This document shows positions 1 to 4,736 of a DNA stretch of 8,836 nucleotides, one piece after another (within the stretch, counting starts at the first letter, position 1; every line of letters begins with the position of its first letter). A program made the translations under genes and the position numbers. Below the pieces are notes generated by a model. That model saw only the letters and a program-made list of their open reading frames with translations. It had not been told where the DNA came from and did no database searches. This stretch comes from JAKQHY01 sp034429475 (lineage in GTDB: Bacteria; Chloroflexota; Anaerolineae; B4-G1; SLSP01): positions 1-8,836 of the forward strand of contig DAOUGD010000272.1 of assembly GCA_034429475.1 (NCBI GenBank). Direction: 5' to 3'.

Positions 1-141
1 TTTGGATATTTTCACCCCACTGAGGGGCAACATGATGGCTATGATGGCGACTACTGCCGCCACTTCAGGAGCGTATGAAGGCTGCATTCCCCACTTTGGC
101 CCAAAAAATACCCCTAATGCGATTGCCCTGAACTTGCCCAT
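1..141 (-). CDS. Possible 5' end of a membrane protein gene, cut by the window edge
   Basis: Reading leftwards from an ATG at 141, a frame stays open for 47 codons to the edge of the window. It begins MGKFRAIALGVFFGP and contains a strongly hydrophobic stretch at about residues 27-42 (EVAAVVAIIAIMLPLS) followed by GVKISK. This composition suits the first membrane segments of a transporter. The G-x-F-F-G-P start and the P-L-S-G-hydrophobic-K pattern loosely recall bile-acid/sodium symporter-like proteins, but that is only an impression. An in-frame stop lies about 12 codons upstream of the ATG, so this start is forced. The only purine-rich candidate ribosome site, a GGGGG run, lies about 13 bases before the ATG and is weak. 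The plus strand is also open here (2-148), but its translation looks less like protein. The gene would be divergent from the one starting at 235. Identity is unknown. Confidence 0.35.
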   Translation of the reverse strand, partial: MGKFRAIALGVFFGPKWGMQPSYAPEVAAVVAIIAIMLPLSGVKISK

Positions 142-173
142 TTTGTGAAACGCACCCCCGCGAATTCAATGAC

Positions 174-202
174 TTGGCCTGTCTTTCAAATGGACGTACA
201 AT
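174..202 (+). promoter_or_regulatory. Candidate sigma-70 promoter for the 235-1041 gene
   Basis: TTGGCC (174-179) and TACAAT (197-202) are separated by exactly 17 bases. The -10 box matches consensus at five of six positions and the -35 box has the TTG core. A start of transcription near 209 would leave a leader of about 26 bases that contains the Shine-Dalgarno GGAGGA at 224-229. Placement between two divergent reading frames supports a regulatory role, but short motifs like this also arise by chance. Confidence 0.5.
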
Positions 203-234
203 GCACGGAAAGGAAATCACAATGGAGGAATCTT

Positions 235-1041
235 ATGTCCAGACAACCCAGCCGAACCGCCCATAAAGACCTCACCCCCTGGTTGAGCCAGCACGTCACC
301 CCTGAACTTCTTACCCAAATCGAAGAAGTCCCTTTGCGGCGGGATATGGTAACTTTGCTCACCTACGTGCGCGACAACAAAGTCGTCGGGACGCAGAGCA
401 CGGGCAACATGCCGTTGAAAGCCATCCGCGAAGTGACCGCACTTTTTGTCGAGCCGCCGCTATTAGACTATATCAGTGACACTTACACCCGTAAATTGCG
501 CAGCGAGGACGATATCTGGGCCTTATATTTCCTCCACGCGTTGGCCGGAGTGGGAGAGCTGCTGCTCGCTTCACCGGCGCGGCGCTGGCAACTCACAGCT
601 CATGGCGTGGGGTTTATGGATGCGCCGCCAGCCACGCAATTGTCGTTCCTGTTGAGCGTCTGGTGGTACAAAACCAACTGGTTGATGGCCTATCCTTACG
701 TGGGGATGGGCGATGCGCTGCCGGCCGGTTTCAATCGCGCCACGCTGGCGCAGTTGCGCGCGCTTCCGGTGAACAGCACGGTAGTTTTTGAAACATTCGC
801 CGACGAGTTGATCGCCAAGACCGGATTGCGGTGGACATCCGAGGACACCTCCTACCACGCAATGTTCCTGCGTAGCGCCATTCAACGGATGATCATCTAC
901 ATTTTGAAAGCGTTTGGCGGCCTCACCCTGGCATACCGCGAGGAACCGCTGGGTCAAGGCACCATCTCCAAGTTGGACACGTTTGAGGTCACGCTGTTGG
1001 GCAACCTCTTGTTGGATATGTTGATTTTCGTGGAAAAATGA
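235..1041 (+). CDS. Conserved-looking hypothetical protein, possibly winged-helix
   Basis: This is a 268-residue soluble protein that I do not recognise as a named family. The ATG at 235 is chosen because GGAGGA (224-229) sits 5 bases upstream. A longer in-frame GTG start at 145 has no ribosome site and would overlap the putative promoter. No signal peptide or convincing membrane helix is seen. Residues 36-71 (RRDMVTLLTYVRDNKVVGTQ..., then PLKAIREVTALF) look like a helical DNA-binding-type segment. Residues 115-129 (ARRWQLTAHGVGFMD) and about 246-262 (KLDTFEVTLLGNLLLDM) both show the aromatic-x-hydrophobic-T-x-x-G pattern typical of the wing strand and last helix of winged-helix domains. A Trp-rich segment, SVWWYKTNW (141-149), lies between them. 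A role as a DNA-binding or scaffold protein is inference only. It converges on lipA, with a 127-base spacer. Confidence 0.8.
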   Translation: MSRQPSRTAHKDLTPWLSQHVTPELLTQIEEVPLRRDMVTLLTYVRDNKVVGTQSTGNMPLKAIREVTALFVEPPLLDYISDTYTRKLRSEDDIWALYFLHALAGVGELLLASPARRWQLTAHGVGFMDAPPATQLSFLLSVWWYKTNWLMAYPYVGMGDALPAGFNRATLAQLRALPVNSTVVFETFADELIAKTGLRWTSEDTSYHAMFLRSAIQRMIIYILKAFGGLTLAYREEPLGQGTISKLDTFEVTLLGNLLLDMLIFVEK

Positions 1042-1080
1042 ATCGAAAAAGCCCGCCTCTGTATTGAGGATGCTCATTTT

Positions 1081-1134
1081 CGCAGATGGACGCAGATTTA
1101 AAAAATCAGCGTTTATCCGCGTGCATCTGCGTCC
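1081..1134. repeat. Inverted intergenic repeat between convergent genes
   Basis: GGACGCAGAT (1088-1097) is the exact reverse complement of ATCTGCGTCC (1125-1134), separated by 27 bases. CGCAGAT also occurs twice in direct orientation (1081-1087 and 1091-1097). I recognise this wording (cgcagatggacgcagat, then atccgcgtgcatctgcgtcc) as a type of interspersed intergenic repeat seen in many GC-rich environmental genomes. It sits between two convergent stop codons (1041 and 1169). It could help end transcription from either side, although no T-run follows the stem, so it is not a classical terminator. Confidence 0.6.
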
Positions 1135-1168
1135 GATTGAAAGCAGCCTTTAGTGAAAATGTAATGAG

Positions 1169-2065
1169 TTAACGCGGCAGCAACGCCGCCGCCTGCGCCT
1201 CGGCGTTGTAGGAGCTGCGCACCAACGGGCCGCTCTCCACCCATTGGAAGCCCAGCGCCAGGGCATCGCGCCGCAGCGCCTCGAAATACTCCGGCTCGTA
1301 GTAGCGCGCCACCGGCCAGTGCTCGCGGCTCGGCTGGAGGTACTGCCCCACCGTCAGGATGTCCACGCCCACCGCGCGCAGGTCGTGCAGCGTCTCCCGT
1401 ATCTCATCCTGGGTTTCGCCCAACCCGATCATCAACCCGCTCTTGGTCAAGCCTCCCGGCGCGCAGGACTTGGCCTCGCGCAGCGTCGCCAACGCCCACT
1501 CGTAGCGGCCCTGCGGGCGCACCTGCGGATAAAGCCGCCGCACCATCTCGATGTTGTGATTGAGAATCTCCGGTCGCGCCGCCATGATCTGCGCCAGCGG
1601 CCCGGCCTGCCCGCGAAAGTCCGGGATGAGCGTCTCGACGGTACAGCCCGGCGCGGCTTCCCGCACCTGCCGGATCGTCTCGGCGAAGTGCGCCGCGCCG
1701 CCGTCGGGCAGATCGTCCCGATCCACCGACGTGATGACGACGTGCCTAAGCTCCAACGCCGCCGCCGTTTCGGCCACGTGGCGCGGCTCCTCCGAATCGA
1801 GCGGCGCGGGGCGGCCCGTGCGCACGTTGCAGAAGCGGCAGTTGCGGGTACACACGTCGCCCATAATGAGGAACGTCGCCGTGCGCTGCCCCCAGCACTC
1901 GCCCTGATTGGGGCAGCGCGCCTCCTCGCAGACTGTGTGCAGACGGCCCTCCTGCAACAGCTTCTTGATCCACGCCGGCGCCTCGCCGGCCGGCAGCCGC
2001 ACGCGCAGCCAGTCCGGCTTGCGGGGATAGCGGGGCGGCGTCGCCGAAGTAGTTATTTCCTCCAT
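1169..2065 (-). CDS. lipA: Lipoyl synthase (radical SAM)
   Basis: LipA inserts two sulfur atoms at C6 and C8 of an octanoyl group already bound to a carrier protein. This makes the lipoyl cofactor of pyruvate and 2-oxoglutarate dehydrogenases and of the glycine cleavage system. It is cytosolic. The 298-residue length is normal for the family. The auxiliary 4Fe-4S cluster motif C-x4-C-x5-C is present at Cys46, Cys51 and Cys57 (CEEARCPNQGEC). The radical-SAM motif C-x3-C-x2-C is at Cys72, Cys76 and Cys79 (CTRNCRFC). The C-terminal RSSY signature, whose serine ligates the auxiliary cluster, is at 283-286. No key residue is missing. The ATG at 2065 has GGGAGGG about 8 bases upstream (2074-2080 on the plus strand). 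No lipB or lplA is next to it, so the octanoyl donor enzyme must be encoded elsewhere. Confidence 0.97.
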   Translation of the reverse strand: MEEITTSATPPRYPRKPDWLRVRLPAGEAPAWIKKLLQEGRLHTVCEEARCPNQGECWGQRTATFLIMGDVCTRNCRFCNVRTGRPAPLDSEEPRHVAETAAALELRHVVITSVDRDDLPDGGAAHFAETIRQVREAAPGCTVETLIPDFRGQAGPLAQIMAARPEILNHNIEMVRRLYPQVRPQGRYEWALATLREAKSCAPGGLTKSGLMIGLGETQDEIRETLHDLRAVGVDILTVGQYLQPSREHWPVARYYEPEYFEALRRDALALGFQWVESGPLVRSSYNAEAQAAALLPR

Positions 2066-2091
2066 GTCGAATTCCCTCCCAAAGCAGTTTC

Positions 2092-2115
2092 AACGGATTG
2101 AACGGATTGAACGGA
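2092..2115. repeat. 9-bp tandem repeat upstream of lipA
   Basis: The unit AACGGATTG occurs twice in full (2092-2100, 2101-2109) and a third time as AACGGA (2110-2115). On the lipA strand this reads TCCGTTCAA repeated, within the presumed lipA leader and 11 bases beyond its Shine-Dalgarno site. It resembles the short tandem repeats that litter the spacers of this window. No function is evident. Confidence 0.7.
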
Positions 2116-2137
2116 AAGTTGAGCCAGTGCATCCGTC

Positions 2138-2218
2138 AGCCTGAACAGGCTTTACCCCATTATACCTGAACCCGTTTGAACGGGTTTGCCGTAGCAGCCT
2201 GCGGTTTCAGCCGTAGGC
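2138..2218. repeat. Cluster of three small stem-loops between lipA and the sORF/propeller genes
   Basis: Three separate hairpins stand in a row. The first is AGCCTG-AA-CAGGCT (2138-2151), a perfect 6-bp stem. The second is AACCCGTT-TG-AACGGGTT (2169-2186), a perfect 8-bp stem with a 2-base gap. The third is GCCTGCGG-TTTCAG-CCGTAGGC (2197-2218), an 8-bp stem with one G-T pair. The third belongs to a GCCTGCGG/CCGCAGGC-type palindromic repeat that I have seen between genes in Chloroflexota and cyanobacteria. Because the flanking genes diverge, these are unlikely to be terminators. They are more plausibly mobile palindromic repeats or leader structures of lipA. Confidence 0.65.
2159..2164 (-). 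promoter_or_regulatory. lipA: Possible -10 box for lipA
   Basis: A perfect TATAAT on the minus strand lies between the first and second stem-loops. Transcription from it would begin near 2152 and give lipA a leader of about 85 bases. No good -35 hexamer is found at 16-19 bases; the best sequences there are CAAACC-like. Confidence is therefore low, and activator dependence is possible. Confidence 0.3.
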
Positions 2219-2227
2219 CGACGTGAA

Positions 2228-2256
2228 TTGACGAGGCAAGTCAGACTGTATATAAT
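2228..2256 (+). promoter_or_regulatory. Near-consensus sigma-70 promoter, probably giving a leaderless mRNA
   Basis: TTGACG (2228-2233) and TATAAT (2251-2256) are separated by exactly 17 bases. This is 11 of 12 consensus positions with ideal spacing, and the best promoter in the window. The expected start of transcription (about 7 bases after the -10 box) falls at or next to the ATG at 2264, which has no Shine-Dalgarno site. The promoter drives the small peptide ORF, the beta-propeller gene and perhaps the methyltransferase as one unit. Confidence 0.75.
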
Positions 2257-2263
2257 CCCTGCA

Positions 2264-2377
2264 ATGAACACCATCAAAGATTGCGGCTGTATCGTGGTTC
2301 TATGGATGGGGGTTATATCGCTCATTTTCTCTGGGGTATATGAAAGATGGGGAAGCGGGCTAGTGAAACAAACATGA
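2264..2377 (+). CDS. Putative 37-residue single-span membrane peptide
   Basis: This small ORF starts at the first ATG after a near-consensus promoter. The peptide begins MNTIKDCGC, has a hydrophobic segment at about residues 8-26 (GCIVVLWMGVISLIFSGVY) and ends in a charged tail (ERWGSGLVKQT). It therefore looks like a one-pass membrane peptide with a Cys-Gly-Cys at residues 7-9 near the membrane border. Its TGA (2375-2377) overlaps the ATG at 2374 of the propeller gene as ATGA, a classic arrangement for translational coupling. There is no ribosome site, which fits leaderless translation from a transcript starting near 2263. I do not recognise the peptide. It could be a leader peptide controlling the next gene, a small membrane partner of it, or a chance ORF. 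The promoter position and the overlap favour translation. Confidence 0.45.
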   Translation: MNTIKDCGCIVVLWMGVISLIFSGVYERWGSGLVKQT

Positions 2378-3456
2378 ACAGAACCCAAAAATCTTCGCTT
2401 ATTTGGGGAATATTCCTGGTAGCAGGCTACATAAGTTGCGTTTTACTTTCGTCTTCGCTCAAAAGCTATTCCCCTACTGTCATTACACCTCAGCCGGATG
2501 AGACAGTCGCTACTGCGTCCCCACTCAAGTCCGAAAAAGCGCGCCAGATAGCCGACAATACCTTGTCCTTGCGGGAATATTGGCGTGTCGCATTCGAGTA
2601 TATTGGGGGCGGGAATACTCCAAACCTACAGGCAATGGCAGGGCACGTCATTTATTATACTGCTGGTCAGGGAGTGTATGGCCAACTACGGGTCTTGGAA
2701 GCCAAAAGCGGGGCCTTGGTATGGGAGCAGATCCAGTTCGATGGCGCCGAGTCACTCGCAGTAGACCACGAGAGAGTATACCTTGCCATTAGACAAAAAC
2801 TATACACTTATGCGCTGGACGATGGGGAATTGCTCTGGGAACAACCCCTGCCCAGTAACGTAGGTCGTATGTATGTGGATGGAGAGAGGCTCAAAATGAG
2901 CGGGTATGTAGAACGCCAACCGGCGTTTCTGGAATTCAACATCCATACCGGAGAGCCGTTAGGGAACATGGCCGAGATACGTCCCGACGGCCGGCTGATA
3001 GCGCTGTATCCCTCATTCATTTTGCTTCAGTTGCCTGATTACCAACTGCGAGCAGTGGATAAGAATACCCAACAAGTGCTTTGGACGACCGATTTGGGCC
3101 GGGGGCCGATCATACCTCGCCCGCTCGTGCTCGATGATTTGCTTCTGGTTGCACATGGTTCTCGGGTTTGCGTGCTAGACCTGCGAACAGGCCAAATCAA
3201 GTGGCAGATAGAAGGGAGCTTCGCTGCTTCCAACATTGTCTTTGCGAATGAGTCGGTGTATGCTCTGGACTACCACACCCGCTTGGTGCGGCTGGACGTG
3301 CGCACCGGCCAGGAAACCGGCTATGTACAGTTTCTTCCCGCCGATATCACGGCTTCCGGCGTACGATATGCTGAAGACTTCCATTGGGTGGCGGTGGATG
3401 GAGCAATGGTTTTTATAGCCTTCGGTGATCATGAACTGATCGCGTTAGGACCGTAG
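2374..3456 (+). CDS. Membrane-anchored PQQ-like beta-propeller protein
   Basis: This is a 360-residue protein with an N-terminal hydrophobic segment (about 9-28, LIWGIFLVAGYISCVLLSSS), a Pro/Thr/Ser-rich linker (31-52) and then an outside-facing domain built of PQQ-type repeats. Repeat ends with the L-x-x-x-D-x-x-x-G-x-x-x-W pattern are seen at about 105-119 (LRVLEAKSGALVWEQ), 143-157, 225-239, 265-279 and 304-318. Weaker copies lie at 185-198 and 347-360, so a propeller of about seven blades is likely. Such domains usually serve as protein-interaction scaffolds, as in BamB. No catalytic PQQ site is evident. Cys22 follows Y-I-S, a poor lipobox, so an uncleaved anchor is preferred to a lipoprotein. 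The start at 2374 is chosen for its ATGA overlap with the upstream ORF; an in-frame ATG at 2347 would add nine residues. G+C is lower than in its neighbours. The function is unknown. Confidence 0.8.
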   Translation: MNRTQKSSLIWGIFLVAGYISCVLLSSSLKSYSPTVITPQPDETVATASPLKSEKARQIADNTLSLREYWRVAFEYIGGGNTPNLQAMAGHVIYYTAGQGVYGQLRVLEAKSGALVWEQIQFDGAESLAVDHERVYLAIRQKLYTYALDDGELLWEQPLPSNVGRMYVDGERLKMSGYVERQPAFLEFNIHTGEPLGNMAEIRPDGRLIALYPSFILLQLPDYQLRAVDKNTQQVLWTTDLGRGPIIPRPLVLDDLLLVAHGSRVCVLDLRTGQIKWQIEGSFAASNIVFANESVYALDYHTRLVRLDVRTGQETGYVQFLPADITASGVRYAEDFHWVAVDGAMVFIAFGDHELIALGP

Positions 3457-3458
3457 AA

Positions 3459-4622
3459 ATGGAGAGTGTCAACAAGATGGACTATCAAATCTTTGTCGTC
3501 ACCGCGCCCGGAATGGAAGCCATCACAGCGCGAGAGCTATCCGCGTTGGGGATAACTGCTGATCGAAAAGCGCAGACCATCGCCGGTGGGGTGGAATTTA
3601 CCGGCGATTTGCCGGCGCTCTATCGCGCCAACCTGCTGCTGCGCACCGCCAGCCGGGTGACGGTGCGGCTCGGCGAATTCTACGCGGCGGCCTTCTCAGA
3701 ACTGCGCAAGAAGGCGAGCCGGCTGCCCTGGGAGCGTCATCTCCGCCCCGGACAGTCCGTGGCGCTGCGGGCGACCTGTCATCAATCCAAGCTGTATCAC
3801 TCCGATGCCGTCGTGGAGCGCGTGGTGGGCGCCATCGGCGACCGGCTGGGCGCGCCGTCGGAGTTGGTGAAGTGGGATGAGGAGTCGGAGACCATTCCTC
3901 CGCAAATCGTCGTCGTGCGGCTCGCCAACAACCTGTGTACGGTGAGCGTGGATACGTCGGGCGCGCTCCTGCACCGACGCGGCTACCGGCTGGCGACGGC
4001 CAAAGCGCCCCTGCGGGAGACGCTGGCGGCGGGGATGCTGCTGGCATCCGGTTGGGATGGGCGCGCGCCGCTGCTCGATCCGTTCTGCGGCTCAGGGACG
4101 ATCCCCATCGAGGCGGCGCTGTGGGCGCGGGCGATCGCGCCGGGCAAGGATCGCCGCTTCGCCTTCATGGACTGGCCCGACTTCGCGTCCGGCGTGTGGG
4201 AAGACGTGCGGGCCGCCGCCATCGCCGCCGAGCGGGACGCCGCGCCGCCCCTGCTGGCCTCGGATCGGGATGCGGGGGCCATCCGCGCGGCAGAGGCCAA
4301 CGCCGCGCGCGCGGGCGTCGCCGGGGACATCACGTTTGCTTGCCAGGCCGTGTCCGCCATCGCGCCGCCGACCGGGCCGGGCTGGGTCGTCACCAACCCG
4401 CCCTACGGTGTGCGAGTGAGCGCGGCCAACGACTTGCGGAACCTCTACGCGCAATTCGGCAACGTCCTGCGCGCTCGCTGCCCCGGCTGGCATGTCGCGT
4501 TCCTCTGCAACGCCCTACCCCTGATCCAACAGACCCACATGCGCCTAGATACGTCTCTCTCGTGGGTCAACGGCGGCCTGCGCGTCAAATTAGCGCAGGG
4601 GCAAGTCAAACCGACCACGTAA
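3459..4622 (+). CDS. THUMP-domain RNA methyltransferase (RlmL/UPF0020-like)
   Basis: This is a 387-residue S-adenosylmethionine-dependent methyltransferase, very likely modifying a guanine N2 in 23S rRNA as RlmL does. Members are often mislabelled as N6-adenine DNA methylases. A ferredoxin-like N-terminus (FVVTAPGMEAITARELSALG) leads into a THUMP RNA-binding domain at about 50-165. The family signature LHRRGYR is at 171-177. The Rossmann methyltransferase domain follows: motif I DPFCGSG (207-213), the acidic end of strand 2 at ASDRD (267-271), and catalytic motif IV NPPYG (313-317). All core motifs are intact. The gene begins 2 bases after the propeller stop, so they are probably co-transcribed. 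AGGA (3447-3450) serves the ATG at 3459. An in-frame ATG at 3477, with GGAGAG about 10 bases upstream, is an equally plausible start. Its TAA lies inside a heptad repeat array. The exact target base cannot be read from sequence. Confidence 0.93.
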   Translation: MESVNKMDYQIFVVTAPGMEAITARELSALGITADRKAQTIAGGVEFTGDLPALYRANLLLRTASRVTVRLGEFYAAAFSELRKKASRLPWERHLRPGQSVALRATCHQSKLYHSDAVVERVVGAIGDRLGAPSELVKWDEESETIPPQIVVVRLANNLCTVSVDTSGALLHRRGYRLATAKAPLRETLAAGMLLASGWDGRAPLLDPFCGSGTIPIEAALWARAIAPGKDRRFAFMDWPDFASGVWEDVRAAAIAAERDAAPPLLASDRDAGAIRAAEANAARAGVAGDITFACQAVSAIAPPTGPGWVVTNPPYGVRVSAANDLRNLYAQFGNVLRARCPGWHVAFLCNALPLIQQTHMRLDTSLSWVNGGLRVKLAQGQVKPTT

Positions 4623-4697
4623 AACGTGAAACGTAAAACGTAATGACTTCACAGCAAGAGCCTGACGTTTGACGTTTGGCATTTAACGTTTGACGTG
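4617..4697. repeat. Fold-back heptanucleotide repeat arrays before the LuxR gene
   Basis: The left array repeats (A/G)AAACGT with a strict 7-base period: ACGT (4617-4620), AAAACGT (4621-4627), GAAACGT (4628-4634), AAAACGT (4635-4641). The right array, 22 bases on, repeats the reverse complement: GACGTTT (4664-4670), GACGTTT (4671-4677), GGCATTT (4678-4684), AACGTTT (4685-4691), GACGTG (4692-4697). The two halves can pair as an imperfect hairpin. The methyltransferase stop codon (4620-4622) is formed by the first unit of the left array. The structure might limit read-through into the LuxR gene, but no T-run makes it a typical terminator. Confidence 0.75.
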
Positions 4698-4701
4698 CCA
4701 A

Positions 4702-4729
4702 TTGCATCTTCCCGCCCTTGCACTACAAT
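4702..4729 (+). promoter_or_regulatory. Candidate promoter of the LuxR gene, leaderless layout
   Basis: TTGCAT (4702-4707) and TACAAT (4724-4729) are 16 bases apart. The -10 box is followed by exactly 7 bases and then the ATG at 4737. No Shine-Dalgarno-like sequence lies in front of that ATG. Transcription would thus start on or within a base of the start codon. The same -10-to-ATG gap is seen at 2251-2264. Confidence 0.6.
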
Positions 4730-4736
4730 CCCCTTG

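Noticed and set aside
145..234. In-frame GTG start at 145 for the first plus-strand gene
   Set aside because: It has no ribosome site, covers the candidate promoter at 174-202, and the ATG at 235 has GGAGGA in ideal position.
1056..1069. Hairpin CCTC-TGTATT-GAGG as terminator of the 235-1041 gene
   Set aside because: The stem is only 4 bp and no clean T-run follows; chance pairing is likely.
1244..2101. Long plus-strand reading frame across lipA
   Set aside because: It is antisense to an intact lipA with all cluster cysteines. Its Arg-rich, low-complexity translation is typical of a GC-rich shadow frame.
2431..2442. Lipoprotein signal around Cys22 of the propeller protein
   Set aside because: The residues before the Cys are Y-I-S, with Tyr where Leu/Val/Ile is expected, so the lipobox is poor. 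An uncleaved membrane anchor fits better.
3935..4636. Plus-strand frame overlapping the methyltransferase gene
   Set aside because: It is a shifted frame over motif I to motif IV of the methyltransferase. Its composition (Arg/Ala/Gly runs) shows no protein-like pattern.
4617..4697. CRISPR array or origin-type iterons
   Set aside because: The units are only 7 bases, adjacent without spacers and degenerate. There are no cas, rep or dnaA genes nearby.
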